Assembly: GCA_013824245.1 (NCBI GenBank)
Contig: PNNN01000018.1
Location: 1 to 64,000, forward strand
Length of the DNA: 64,000 nucleotides
Direction: 5' to 3'
Source of the DNA: Chlorobiaceae bacterium
Lineage (GTDB): Bacteria > Bacteroidota > Ignavibacteria > UBA10030 > SZUA-254
A program made the position numbers and the translations under genes. Shown one piece after another: positions 33,662-43,105 of this stretch. Every line of letters begins with the position of its first letter. Positions within the stretch are counted from its first letter, which is position 1. The notes under the pieces are model-generated. The model did not search any database. It was given only the letters and a program-made list of their open reading frames with translations, and was not told the DNA's origin.

Positions 33662-33677
33662 GGTTTCACATGAAACC
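33662..33677. promoter_or_regulatory. parS-like palindrome between mnmG and rsmG
   Basis: GGTTTCACATGAAACC differs from the bacterial parS consensus TGTTTCACGTGAAACA at three of 16 positions. It lies between mnmG and rsmG about 6.4 kb from the origin, where ParB-binding sites are common. No parA/parB gene is in the window. Confidence 0.55.
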
Positions 33678-33683
33678 TATTAC

Positions 33684-35615
33684 TCACCTTTTTAGGTGTA
33701 CCAATAGAACGGCAATATCGGAGGTTGTTACTCCGCTTATTCGTGCTGCTTGCCCAATTGATTCGGGGTGAACTATGTTTAGTTTCTCACACCCTTCGGT
33801 TGAAAGAGATTTTATTTTATTAAAATTAAAATCGCTAGGTATTTTTAATGATTCTTGTTGTTCAAATTTTTCAATCTCATTTAATTGTCTTTTATGATAG
33901 CCCGCGTATTTAATTTCAATTTCGACTTGATCAATAATTTCATTATATATTTTTTCTGAATGAACCTTAGATAGCTCAATGAATTCCTCGGAGTTTATAA
34001 ATCGATCTAATTTAATAATGTCGCCTATTTTAATTTCAGGTCTTTGTAAAATTTGATCCATCTTTATGGATTGAACAACTTGCGATGTACCTCTTGATTC
34101 TAATAATGAATTAATTTCATTCGGTGTTACGGTTTCTTCTCTAATCTTATATATCAAATTATTTATCGCAAGCTCTTTTTTTAGATATTTTTTATATAAT
34201 GTATGATCGAGTAAGCCAAATTTTACACCATATTTCATCAATCTTGCATCAGCATTATCTTGTCGTAGAACTAATCGATATTCCGCTCTAGATGTGAACA
34301 TCCGATAAGGTTCCTCGGTTCCTTTGTTGATAAGATCATCAATCAAAACGCCAATGTATGCTTCTGACCTTTTTAAAATGAATGGATCCTTCCCCTGAAT
34401 TTTAAGAGCTGCATTAATGCCAGCCACGATTCCTTGGGCAGCAGCTTCTTCATATCCAGAAGTCCCGTTTATTTGTCCGGCGAAATATAATCCTCCAATT
34501 AATTTTGTTTCCAAAGTTAGAGAAAGTTGATGGGGAAAAAAATAATCATATTCAACTGCGTAGCCAGCTCTAAGCATCTCTACATTTTTTAGCCCTGGAA
34601 TTGTTTGTAAACCTTTGAGTTGTGTTTCTTTCGACAAGCTTGTGGAATAACCATTGACATAAACTACTTCGCTATTATAACCTTCTTGCTCTAAGAATAT
34701 TTGGTGTCGTTCCTTTTCTTTAAACCTTTCAATTTTATCCTCAATTGATGGACAATATCTCGGTCCAACACCTTTAATTCTACCAGTAAAAAGAGGTGAT
34801 AAATGGAATCCTTTTTCAAGTTCTTTATGAGTTTTAGAATTCGTGTGTGTTACATACATCGGTATTTGTTTATTAATAATTTGATCGTTTGAAAATGAAA
34901 ACGGTTGGGGATTTTCATCAGGATGTTGAATTATTACCTCATTTAAATTGATGCTTGAAAATTTAATTCTGGGGGGAGTTCCTGTTTTGAATCTTCCGCT
35001 TATAAAACCTTTTTGTTCGAGCGATTCTGTCAGTCCATGTACAGATCGCTCATTAAAACGACCGCCATTTTGGGTTTCTGTTCCAGTATATAAAATCCCC
35101 CTAAGAAACGTTCCTGTTGAAATTATCACTGCTTTACAACTAAATTCTAAATTGCTGTGGGTGACAATTTTTTTTACTGTATAGTTTTGTGTATTGTCAT
35201 TTTCTTCTGTTATTACATCAATTACGGTATCTTGAAGGAATGATAGATTTGCTAATGTTTTTAATCGCGCAATTGAATATTCTGAATACCAAACCCTATC
35301 GTTTTGGGATCGGGGTGACCAGACCGCCGGACCTTTTGATTTATTTAACATTCTAAAATGTATCCCGGTGATATCTGCCAATTTGCCAATTTCACCACCC
35401 AACGCATCAACTTCGCGAACTAATTGCCCTTTAGAAATACCGCCTATTGCTGGGTTACAGGACATTCTCCCAATGGAATTAATGTCCATAGTAACCAAAA
35501 GCGCTTTACAGCCCATCCGGGCAGATGCTGACGCGGCTTCTATTCCAGCATGTCCACCTCCAACAACTATAACATCAAAGCTATTTTCATTATTTTTTTC
35601 TATTTTGCGTTCCAC
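33684..35615 (-). CDS. mnmG: tRNA uridine-5-carboxymethylaminomethyl modification enzyme MnmG (GidA)
   Basis: 643 residues. The FAD-binding [21 protein letters not shown], the GidA signatures [21 protein letters not shown] and the later [18 protein letters not shown], plus the C-terminal helical domain, are all present. With MnmE it installs the cmnm5 group at wobble U34 of tRNAs. The start is GTG at 35615, with AAAGG 6 bp upstream; this GTG lies inside a parS-like palindrome. Confidence 0.97.
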   Translation of the reverse strand: MERKIEKNNENSFDVIVVGGGHAGIEAASASARMGCKALLVTMDINSIGRMSCNPAIGGISKGQLVREVDALGGEIGKLADITGIHFRMLNKSKGPAVWSPRSQNDRVWYSEYSIARLKTLANLSFLQDTVIDVITEENDNTQNYTVKKIVTHSNLEFSCKAVIISTGTFLRGILYTGTETQNGGRFNERSVHGLTESLEQKGFISGRFKTGTPPRIKFSSINLNEVIIQHPDENPQPFSFSNDQIINKQIPMYVTHTNSKTHKELEKGFHLSPLFTGRIKGVGPRYCPSIEDKIERFKEKERHQIFLEQEGYNSEVVYVNGYSTSLSKETQLKGLQTIPGLKNVEMLRAGYAVEYDYFFPHQLSLTLETKLIGGLYFAGQINGTSGYEEAAAQGIVAGINAALKIQGKDPFILKRSEAYIGVLIDDLINKGTEEPYRMFTSRAEYRLVLRQDNADARLMKYGVKFGLLDHTLYKKYLKKELAINNLIYKIREETVTPNEINSLLESRGTSQVVQSIKMDQILQRPEIKIGDIIKLDRFINSEEFIELSKVHSEKIYNEIIDQVEIEIKYAGYHKRQLNEIEKFEQQESLKIPSDFNFNKIKSLSTEGCEKLNIVHPESIGQAARISGVTTSDIAVLLVHLKR

Positions 35616-35623
35616 GTGAAACC
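35608..35623. promoter_or_regulatory. parS-like palindrome overlapping the mnmG start
   Basis: CGTTCCACGTGAAACC has the CACGTG core and differs from TGTTTCACGTGAAACA at three positions. It overlaps the GTG start of mnmG and lies about 4.4 kb from the putative origin. Confidence 0.55.
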
Positions 35624-35627
35624 TTTA

Positions 35628-37007
35628 TTACTTACCAACACAAAATTTTGAAAATATATTATTAATGATCTCATTTGTTGTTATTTCTCCTGTGATTTCT
35701 GCCAAGATATTAATTGCTGTTCGTAATTCCGCAGCTAAAAATTCGTTACTCATCCTTAAATTTAATTGTTCTAATACAGATTGAATAACTATATTGGCAT
35801 CATTTAGACATTTATTCTGGCGACTATTTGTGACTATTATTGCATTATTAAAATCAATTTTCTTATGTGAAAATATTTTTTCGCTAATAGCTTTTTTTAA
35901 TAACGGTATATTCTCGCCCGTAAATGCAGAAATATTAATGTATGACTTGTCGTGATCTTCAATGGGTTGCCTAAACCCTTGTTGGATAAGATCGATTTTA
36001 TTTCTCACTTTTATAATGGTTTTATTTGGGGGAAGGTGGTCAATGATTTCTTTGTTGACATTATCGATCGCCTTTTCCTGATCTGTTACAAAAACTATAA
36101 TATCAGCATTTTGTATCTCAGCATTTGTCTTTTTAAAACTTTCTAATTCAAGGAAATCATCAGAATCGCGTAATCCAGCAGTATCAACAATTCTAAATAG
36201 TATACCATCAATTGTAATATTTTCTTCAATTTTATCTCTTGTTGTGCCGGGAATATTTGTAACAATTGCCCTGTTTTCGCCTAATAAGATGTTGAAAATA
36301 CTGGATTTACCAACGTTTGGCAAACCAACCAACACGATCTTTGCTCCTTCTTTGTAAATTATTCCAGATTTATATGTTTCTATTAGTTTTGTTAGAGATG
36401 TTAATATTTCTTTAAGTTTTAAAATCATTTTTTCACGAGAAACAAATTCAATATCTTCTTCAGAAAAATCAAGTTCTAATTCAAGAAGTCCACAAAATTG
36501 AATTAATTGTTCTCTTAGGTTTGAAATAGTTGTAGATAAATTTCCTTGTAACTGGTTTAACGACACTTTTAGTGCGGATTCAGATTGAGAGTGAATGATA
36601 TCTGCAACAGCTTCAGCTTGAGTAAGGTCGATTTTTCCATTTGCAAATGCGCGAAATGTAAATTCGCCCGGCTCGGCAGGGCGAGCCCCATATTTAAACA
36701 ACTCTTCTAATATCTTTTGAGTAATATACATCCCGCCATGGCAACTAATTTCCACGATATTCTCACCTGTGTAAGAATTGGGTTGAATAAAAATTGTGGT
36801 TACTACTTGATCTATTGGCTCTGATTTTTGGGATTCAAAAATTCCAAAATGAGCGGTATGGGATTTTGCATCGCGAAGTTGGAGTTTACCGCGAAAACCT
36901 TTATCAGCAAGAAAAATGGCATCTTTGCCGCTGATTCGAACAACCGAAATTCCTCCTTCGCCAATTGGTGTTGCTATTGCAGCTATTGTGTCGTCTCTAA
37001 TGTACAT
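35628..37007 (-). CDS. mnmE: tRNA modification GTPase MnmE (TrmE)
   Basis: 459 residues. The N-terminal folate-binding domain (DDTIAAIATPIGEGGISVVRISG), a helical domain and an inserted G domain (G1 GLPNVGKSS, G2 GTTRD, G3 DTAG, G4 RNKIDL) are in order. The C-terminus is FCVGK, the conserved C-x-GK catalytic end. Partner of MnmG in U34 modification. It starts the minus-strand run mnmE-mnmG-rsmG-murQ-DUF2461. Confidence 0.97.
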   Translation of the reverse strand: MYIRDDTIAAIATPIGEGGISVVRISGKDAIFLADKGFRGKLQLRDAKSHTAHFGIFESQKSEPIDQVVTTIFIQPNSYTGENIVEISCHGGMYITQKILEELFKYGARPAEPGEFTFRAFANGKIDLTQAEAVADIIHSQSESALKVSLNQLQGNLSTTISNLREQLIQFCGLLELELDFSEEDIEFVSREKMILKLKEILTSLTKLIETYKSGIIYKEGAKIVLVGLPNVGKSSIFNILLGENRAIVTNIPGTTRDKIEENITIDGILFRIVDTAGLRDSDDFLELESFKKTNAEIQNADIIVFVTDQEKAIDNVNKEIIDHLPPNKTIIKVRNKIDLIQQGFRQPIEDHDKSYINISAFTGENIPLLKKAISEKIFSHKKIDFNNAIIVTNSRQNKCLNDANIVIQSVLEQLNLRMSNEFLAAELRTAINILAEITGEITTNEIINNIFSKFCVGK

Positions 37008-37087
37008 ATTTTCTATTTTAATTTAGAAAACTTCGACCTTAAAAACAATTAAAGTAAGAATAATCTCCCTCAATATGGGTGATAAAT

Positions 37088-37116
37088 AAAAAACCCCGCT
37101 CATCAGGAGCAGGGTT
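37088..37116 (-). terminator. Intrinsic terminator downstream of yidC
   Basis: On the minus strand AACCCTGCTC-loop-GAGCGGGGTT (one mismatch) is followed by a run of T. It lies 24 bp beyond the yidC stop. Confidence 0.8.
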
Positions 37117-37139
37117 AATTTTTCTGGTGAAAATTTCTT

Positions 37140-38942
37140 CTACCTTTTTTTCTTCATCGGTAAATCTTTTGCTAATTTACTTATCCATCCCGTTGATTTT
37201 TTTTGTTCAATCTTTCTTAATGGTTCATTTTTATGTTTCTTATTTATCCACGCCTGTTGTCCGATAGATAATAAGTTGAAAACAAAATAATACAAATTTA
37301 ATCCGGCGGGGAAGCTATTAAACATTAACGTCAATAAGATTGGCATCATCCATACCATCATTTTTTGTCTTGGATCTTTTACCGACATTTTTTGTTGTCC
37401 AAACATTGTGACTCCCATTAGCAATGCAAGTCCGCTTATTTCATCTATATTAAAAATTGGAATTCTAAACGGTAGCCGCAGGATCATATCTGGTATTGAT
37501 AAATCAGAAATCCACCAGACAAACGATGCTTGACGCAGTTCAATTGCAGAACTGAACACTGCCCACAACGCATATAAAATCGGTAATTGTAAGAGCATTG
37601 GTAAACAGCCGCCTGCAGGGTTAACGCCATATTCTTTGTACAATCTCATTACCTGCTGATTCATTTTTTGTGGATCATCTTTATATTTTTCACGAATTTC
37701 TTCCATCATCGGTTGCAACGATTGCATCTTCTGCATCGATTTCATGCTGGTCTTGGTAAGAGGGTGGAGCACAACTTTTATAATCAATGAAAATATTATC
37801 AGAATAATTCCAAAATTCGGTATGAACATTTTTAAAAACTTGAAGAGTGGAATTATTGCATATTCCGAAATCGGGCGAATCAACCATGCAGCTCCTAAAC
37901 TCATAATTCGGTCTAATTCTACATTGTACTTTTTTACTTCTTCGAAATTTAGGGGTCCAGCAAATACTGTGTATCGATCTTCTTCATATGCATTTCCTCC
38001 GAAAGGCATTTCCAAAGCCATGAAATACTTTTCTTTTGCTCCTTCGTCCGGGAGATGCGTTCTTGTTCCCTCCAGATAAGCTCTTTTACTTTCCTTCAAT
38101 CTTGGGATTACTGCCACCGCAAAATATTTGTTGCGCACTGCGATCCAATTTACTCTTCCGGAAATATTACTGTCTTTAACGGTTTCGTTAAAATTCGCTG
38201 CATCTAATTCGGCAAGTTCGCCGCCGGCAAGCGCATAAGCTTTTGCAAAATTCGATTCATCAACACTATTTTGCTCAACATTTTGAATGCCCGATTCCCA
38301 AACAACCTGATAAGCATAATTGGCGATTATCGATTCCATTCCCTGAAATTTATACGAAACATCAACCGAATATTTATCTCCGTAAAATATTATAGTTTTG
38401 ATGATTTTACTTCTGGATGTTACATTAAGCCGCATTTCAAGCTTCAGAGAATCTTCGGCTGTTATTTTAAAATGATTTTCGTTTTTTGTCGTCTCGAATT
38501 GAAGATATTTTGTGTTTATTATCTTGCCGTCGCTGGTTGAAAAAAGTAAATGAAAGTCACCCGTTGTGTTTTGAGTAAGTAACTCTATAGGGTGCCGATC
38601 CCATGTTAAATAGTTTTTTAATGTCCACGATGTAACCGTTCCACCCGTAGGAGAAAGCTCTATCTGGTAACAGTCTGTTTCAATAATAATCTTTTTGCTA
38701 TCTTTTTTTGTTAGGTGTGAAAAATATTTTCCGAGCGTATCTTCAACTGATCTGGTTTGTTGAGATCTCTCGGACCCGTCCGTTTTGTTTAACTCTATTG
38801 GTTCCTTTGTCTTTTGTTGATTTAGATTCCCAACGGTATCTTTATCGAGAACAGGTGCTTGTGGTGGTGGCGCCGTCATCCATAACCACGCCATCAAGAC
38901 GATTCCTATTAAGACAAAACCTATAATTGCATTTCTATCCAT
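37140..38942 (-). CDS. yidC: Membrane protein insertase YidC
   Basis: 600 residues with the Gram-negative layout: N-terminal helix (AIIGFVLIGIVLMAWLWM), a large periplasmic domain (residues about 60-340), then the conserved five-helix core (GIILIIFSLIIKVVLHPLT, QKMQSLQPMMEEIREKYKDD, GGCLPMLLQLPILYALWAVF, LTLMFNSFPAGLNLYYFVFN). It inserts proteins into the inner membrane alone or with Sec. The C-terminus is basic and short. It sits in the usual yidC-yidD-rnpA-rpmH order. Confidence 0.96.
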   Translation of the reverse strand: MDRNAIIGFVLIGIVLMAWLWMTAPPPQAPVLDKDTVGNLNQQKTKEPIELNKTDGSERSQQTRSVEDTLGKYFSHLTKKDSKKIIIETDCYQIELSPTGGTVTSWTLKNYLTWDRHPIELLTQNTTGDFHLLFSTSDGKIINTKYLQFETTKNENHFKITAEDSLKLEMRLNVTSRSKIIKTIIFYGDKYSVDVSYKFQGMESIIANYAYQVVWESGIQNVEQNSVDESNFAKAYALAGGELAELDAANFNETVKDSNISGRVNWIAVRNKYFAVAVIPRLKESKRAYLEGTRTHLPDEGAKEKYFMALEMPFGGNAYEEDRYTVFAGPLNFEEVKKYNVELDRIMSLGAAWLIRPISEYAIIPLFKFLKMFIPNFGIILIIFSLIIKVVLHPLTKTSMKSMQKMQSLQPMMEEIREKYKDDPQKMNQQVMRLYKEYGVNPAGGCLPMLLQLPILYALWAVFSSAIELRQASFVWWISDLSIPDMILRLPFRIPIFNIDEISGLALLMGVTMFGQQKMSVKDPRQKMMVWMMPILLTLMFNSFPAGLNLYYFVFNLLSIGQQAWINKKHKNEPLRKIEQKKSTGWISKLAKDLPMKKKR

Positions 38943-39064
38943 ATTAAAACTCCGTTACACTTTAATTTTATTCAGACCCCTTGATGGGGAGAATTTAACG
39001 TTTCACTTGGAAACGGTAAAATATATTTGATATAATTTTTCTTGCGGTGTGTTTCTTCATTTGT

Positions 39065-39268
39065 TTACGGCACAGGATCGTACCCACCTGGATGGAATGG
39101 GTGACAACGAAGAATTCTTTTTATCGCCATCCATGTTCCTTTCAATGAACCATGCTTCGTTACAGCGTCAAGCGCATATGAAGAGCAAGTTGGATAAAAT
39201 CGACATGTATTGGGCGGAATGAAGGGGGAAACAATTACCTTATACATGCGTATTAAAAATGCTACCAT
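39065..39268 (-). CDS. yidD: Membrane protein insertion efficiency factor YidD
   Basis: 67 residues with the family core [20 protein letters not shown] and [18 protein letters not shown] small amphipathic protein that assists YidC-dependent insertion. It lies 7 bp after rnpA. Length and the three conserved Cys are normal. Confidence 0.95.
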   Translation of the reverse strand: MVAFLIRMYKVIVSPFIPPNTCRFYPTCSSYALDAVTKHGSLKGTWMAIKRILRCHPFHPGGYDPVP

Positions 39269-39275
39269 CTAATTT

Positions 39276-39668
39276 TTAGAAATGAGATTGACCTATTATA
39301 TTTATTATACTTATAACATCATCGCGAAGATGACTAAACGAAGGTTTTGATAACGCTTGTTGCTTACCCGGATAAAAGAACAAAATAGCAGATATCCGGC
39401 TTTGCTTGGTTGACACATTTCCGAGAAGCGATTTATTCAACCTGAATGTTTCACGAATGATACGCTTGATACGGTTTCGATCCACAGCTCTTTTTATATT
39501 TCTTGAAACCTTGACACCGAATAATATTGTTTTTTTTTGATTATTCTCACCCTTTAAGAGAATAAAAGATCGAACAAGATTTCCATTTATTTTTTTACCA
39601 TTACGAAAAATAAAGTCAAATCTCTTTTTACCCCGAACAACCTCTTTTCGTGGAAGTGCATGTTCCAC
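39276..39668 (-). CDS. rnpA: Ribonuclease P protein component
   Basis: 130 residues. The basic RNR motif appears as RAVDRNRIKRIIRETFRLNK and the N-terminus has KKRFDFIFRNGKKING. It binds RNase P RNA to mature tRNA 5' ends. The start is 18 bp after the rpmH stop. C-terminal part FFYPGKQQALSKPSFSHLRD is typical. Confidence 0.94.
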   Translation of the reverse strand: MEHALPRKEVVRGKKRFDFIFRNGKKINGNLVRSFILLKGENNQKKTILFGVKVSRNIKRAVDRNRIKRIIRETFRLNKSLLGNVSTKQSRISAILFFYPGKQQALSKPSFSHLRDDVISIINIIGQSHF

Positions 39669-39686
39669 AAATAATGCTCTACGCTA

Positions 39687-39833
39687 TCAACGTTCGTCAC
39701 TAACGGTAAGTTTTTTTCTGCCAACCGATCTTCGACGTTTCAATACTTCTTGACCATTCTTGGATTTCATTCTTTCACGGAAACCATGTTTATTTTTTCG
39801 TTTCCGGTTGCTTGGTTGAAATGTTCTTTTCAT
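39687..39833 (-). CDS. rpmH: 50S ribosomal protein L34
   Basis: 48 residues, starting [20 protein letters not shown] and continuing [20 protein letters not shown] to a TGA at 39687-39689. Sequence and length are standard for L34. It is the first gene of the minus-strand rpmH-rnpA-yidD-yidC run next to the origin. Confidence 0.97.
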   Translation of the reverse strand: MKRTFQPSNRKRKNKHGFRERMKSKNGQEVLKRRRSVGRKKLTVSDER

Positions 39834-40218
39834 TTTTTCCTCATTAAATATAACGATCTTTCAATGAAAAAAAGAGGATTGTTACACAATCCTCTAATTA
39901 CATCATAAACTTACTAAATAAATTCTTTTAAATATATCAAAATTGTGTGATTATTACAAACTTCTTATTAATTCAAAATATTTTTCTTGACAGACCGATC
40001 TTTTATATGTATTTTCATTAAGGGGTTGAACGAATATCAATTGTTAATAAAATGTTGATAGGTTTTCGTTTTTCAATTAAAACCGATAAAAGTCTCTCTT
40101 TTTCGATTATTTCCTTACTTCATATCGAGGTTTAGTTGATAATTATGTTAATATCTTGTTGATAAGGCTCATATAACGGTTAATATTAAAATAATTCTTT
40201 TCTTTATTGGTGGTATCA
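39834..40218. other. Putative oriC, left part (rpmH-dnaA intergenic)
   Basis: A 385-bp AT-rich gap at the switch between minus-strand and plus-strand genes. DnaA-box-like nonamers: TGTTAATAA (40042-40050), TGTTGATAG (40053-40061) and TGTTGATAA (40157-40165), each within one or two bases of TGTGGATAA. It also holds the promoters of rpmH and dnaA. No gene seen. Confidence 0.75.
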
Positions 40219-41634
40219 ATGCAAACTACAAACCCGGCAACAAATACCTGGACACAGGCACTATCTCTTATCAAGAATCGGGTAAATACCCAAAGTTATA
40301 AATCTTGGTTCGAACCAGTGGTACCTGTCGATTTAGACACGAATAAAATTACACTCCAAGTACCAAGCCAATTTTTTGTTGATTGGTTAGAAGAACATTA
40401 TTATTCGTTGATTAATGAGGTTCTCACGCATGTAAGCGGTCGTGAATTATTTGTTATCTATTCGATTGTGCCTGAGGATCCCGATTTGATGAACATTGGC
40501 GTTGAGGCAATCAACGATGCGATTCAGGTGAGCAACTTGTTAAATAGTCCAAATAAAAGTACCGCTGTATCCGCCCAATCATCCAGCAAACAATTTGTCA
40601 ACCCTTCTTTAAATACGCGCTATACTTTTGACAAATACATAAAAGGTGAGAGTAATCAATTTGCACGAGCGGCAGCATCAGCGGTTGCGAATAATCCGGG
40701 CGGTACATCATTCAATCCGCTTGTTATTTATGGCGGGGTTGGGCTTGGTAAAACTCATCTCGTTCAAGCGATCGGTAATCATGTTTTGCTTTCCGGTAAA
40801 AGCTCAAAAGTTTTATATGTTTCAAGCGAAAAATTTACCGTTGACTTTGTTGAGGCGATTCAAAAAGATAATATTTCAGTGTTCTCAAATTTTTATCGGA
40901 ACATTGATTTGTTAATTGTTGATGATATCCAATTTTTTGCGGGCAAAGAAAAAACCCAAGATATATTCTTTCACACATTTAATGCTCTTCATCAATTGGG
41001 TAAACAAATTGTATTATCATCTGATAGACCGCCAAAAGATCTTCAAGGACTTAACGATCGGCTTACTTCGAGATTTCAATGGGGTTTAACCGCCGATATA
41101 CAACCTCCTGATTTAGAAACCCGAATCGCAATTTTACAAAAGAAGAGTACTGATAATGGAATAGAATTATCGCACGATGTTATTGAATTTATTGCAAGCA
41201 ATATTACTTCTAATATACGCGAACTTGAGGGTTGTCTTATCAGTCTGCTTGCACGAGCATCTTTAGAAAACCGTTTGATAGATATCGATTTGGCATACAA
41301 TGTAGTACGTTCGTTAGTTGGTGAGGTCCGGTCTCATATTACAATCGAGGAAATTCAACGTGTTGTTGCAAATCATTTCGGTATTCCTGATGATTTACTT
41401 CGCGCTAAAACACGAAAGCAGGAGGTTGTTAACGCACGACAGATTGCAATGTACTTATCAAAGGAGTTAACAAATTCGTCTTTGAAAACAATAGGTTTAC
41501 ATTTTGGTGGAAGAGATCATAGTACCGTAATTCACGCATATCAAACTGTTGAAGACAACACTCATTTAGACAATAAACATAAATCTGTAGTTCAACATTT
41601 ACGTAATACTCTTGAACATGGTATCCGTAGATAA
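40219..41634 (+). CDS. dnaA: Chromosomal replication initiator protein DnaA
   Basis: 471 residues. Domain I begins WTQALSLIKNRVNTQSYKSW; domain III has Walker A GGVGLGKTHL, Walker B LLIVDDIQFF and the sensor region; domain IV ends with the DnaA signature GRDHSTVIHAYQTVED. It opens oriC at DnaA boxes. ATG 40219 has GGTGG 6 bp upstream; an in-frame TTG at 40207 is less likely. The flanking gaps carry DnaA-box-like sites, so autoregulation is expected. Confidence 0.98.
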   Translation: MQTTNPATNTWTQALSLIKNRVNTQSYKSWFEPVVPVDLDTNKITLQVPSQFFVDWLEEHYYSLINEVLTHVSGRELFVIYSIVPEDPDLMNIGVEAINDAIQVSNLLNSPNKSTAVSAQSSSKQFVNPSLNTRYTFDKYIKGESNQFARAAASAVANNPGGTSFNPLVIYGGVGLGKTHLVQAIGNHVLLSGKSSKVLYVSSEKFTVDFVEAIQKDNISVFSNFYRNIDLLIVDDIQFFAGKEKTQDIFFHTFNALHQLGKQIVLSSDRPPKDLQGLNDRLTSRFQWGLTADIQPPDLETRIAILQKKSTDNGIELSHDVIEFIASNITSNIRELEGCLISLLARASLENRLIDIDLAYNVVRSLVGEVRSHITIEEIQRVVANHFGIPDDLLRAKTRKQEVVNARQIAMYLSKELTNSSLKTIGLHFGGRDHSTVIHAYQTVEDNTHLDNKHKSVVQHLRNTLEHGIRR

Positions 41635-41976
41635 CTATGTTGATAAGATTCATTTTCTTGTTGAGTAACGTATTTTCATTGTTAATATTTAATTAATTTT
41701 TTTTATTCGATTTTTATTGTGCATATGTCTCACTCTTTGAGCATTGGTTCAACAATTTATTAACAGTCAAAATGGATATTAATAAATGTTTTTAATGTTT
41801 TTAATGTGTTATAAACATATCCACAGTATTATTACTATTAATCTTTTTATTTTTCCTTATAACTTATTATAATAAAATAGAGTTATAGGTTAATTTATCT
41901 TTGATATTCGCATTAAATTTCGTACATTTAAACATATTATTTTGATTCATTGCATAATCCTTAAAGGAATTTTTCT
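41635..41976. other. Putative oriC, right part (dnaA-dnaN intergenic)
   Basis: A 342-bp very AT-rich gap. DnaA-box-like sites: TGTTGATAA (41638-41646), TTATTAACA (41757-41765), ATATCCACA (41817-41825). Long A/T stretches (for example 41690-41720 and 41830-41900) could be the unwinding element. No gene seen. Which side of dnaA is the true origin cannot be decided here. Confidence 0.7.
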
Positions 41977-43092
41977 ATGAAATTTTCTTGCTCAAGCACC
42001 GATCTTCAACGAGTTCTCGGAAATATAGGCGGGGTGATTCCATCTAAATCAACCCTTCCAATTCTCGAAAATTTTCTGTTTCAACTTTCAAAGAATCAAC
42101 TCAAAATAACCGCGACTGATCTTGATATATCCATGACTGTTGCTTTAGATGTTGATGCGAAAGAAGATGGTGCAATAGCTATTCCGGCAAAACGGCTTTT
42201 CGAAACCGTGAGAGCACTGCCAAACATCGAAATAAATTTTCATGCAAATACGGATACGAACAAAATTTCAATGAAAACTTCAAGCGGAGAATATAAACTC
42301 ACTGGAGAATCGAGCGAAAACTTTCCAAGTATACCTGCATTTCGCGGTAAGGAAGAAGTTGAAGTTGAAAGTGATTCACTTAGGCGATTAATTACAAAAA
42401 CAATTTTTGCCGTGAGTTCAGATGAACTCAGACCAGCAATGACCGGAATTTTATTACAAATTAGAAAAAGCGAAATCAGGGTGGTTGCAACAGACGGGCA
42501 TAGATTAGTGCGATTAATAAACTCGAATTTTTCATCTGCGGATTTTGAAAGAGAAATAATTGTACCGGTAAAAGCTCTGAACCTTGCATCGAAATCAGCT
42601 AATAGTCAGAAAAGCACAATTTCGTTGAACGAAAATCATATAATGTTTTCTTTGGGAGATACAATGCTTGTATCGAGGTTGATCGAAGAAAAATATCCGA
42701 GCTATGAGAGCGTTATTCCACTTGAAAACGATAAAGTTCTTGTCGTTGATAAAAATCAGCTTTTATCTTCTATCCGAAGAATTTCGCTTTATGCAAGTTC
42801 TACAACACATCAAATTCGTCTTTCTTTGAAACGAAATGAAGTTTCAATTTCGGCTGAAGATATTGATGTTGGTAGCGAAGCTTTCGAGTCGTTAACGTGT
42901 GACTATGGTTCTGAAGCGATGGAAATTGGATTTAATTCCGGCTATCTAATCGATATTCTTTCACACATTGACACGGAAGAAGCGATAATTAGAATGAGTT
43001 CACCAACTCGGGCAAGCATTATTCAGCCATTTACGCAAAAAGATGGAGAAAATCTTCTCATGCTCGTAATGCCGGTTCGGCTGAACGCATGA
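41977..43092 (+). CDS. dnaN: DNA polymerase III beta subunit (sliding clamp)
   Basis: 371 residues with three repeated clamp domains. N-terminus MKFSCSSTDLQRVLGNIGGV and the C-terminal LLMLVMPVRL are conserved. It forms the ring that tethers polymerase to DNA. AAAGGA lies about 8 bp before ATG. It begins the dnaN-recF-dciA-like-gyrB-gyrA run. Confidence 0.97.
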   Translation: MKFSCSSTDLQRVLGNIGGVIPSKSTLPILENFLFQLSKNQLKITATDLDISMTVALDVDAKEDGAIAIPAKRLFETVRALPNIEINFHANTDTNKISMKTSSGEYKLTGESSENFPSIPAFRGKEEVEVESDSLRRLITKTIFAVSSDELRPAMTGILLQIRKSEIRVVATDGHRLVRLINSNFSSADFEREIIVPVKALNLASKSANSQKSTISLNENHIMFSLGDTMLVSRLIEEKYPSYESVIPLENDKVLVVDKNQLLSSIRRISLYASSTTHQIRLSLKRNEVSISAEDIDVGSEAFESLTCDYGSEAMEIGFNSGYLIDILSHIDTEEAIIRMSSPTRASIIQPFTQKDGENLLMLVMPVRLNA

Positions 43093-43105
43093 AGTCAATA
43101 TCTTA

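Noticed and set aside
38999-39015. Third parS-like site (CGTTTCACTTGGAAACG)
   Set aside because: The arms are palindromic but the spacing is one base longer than parS and the CACGTG core is lost; mentioned only as a weak candidate.
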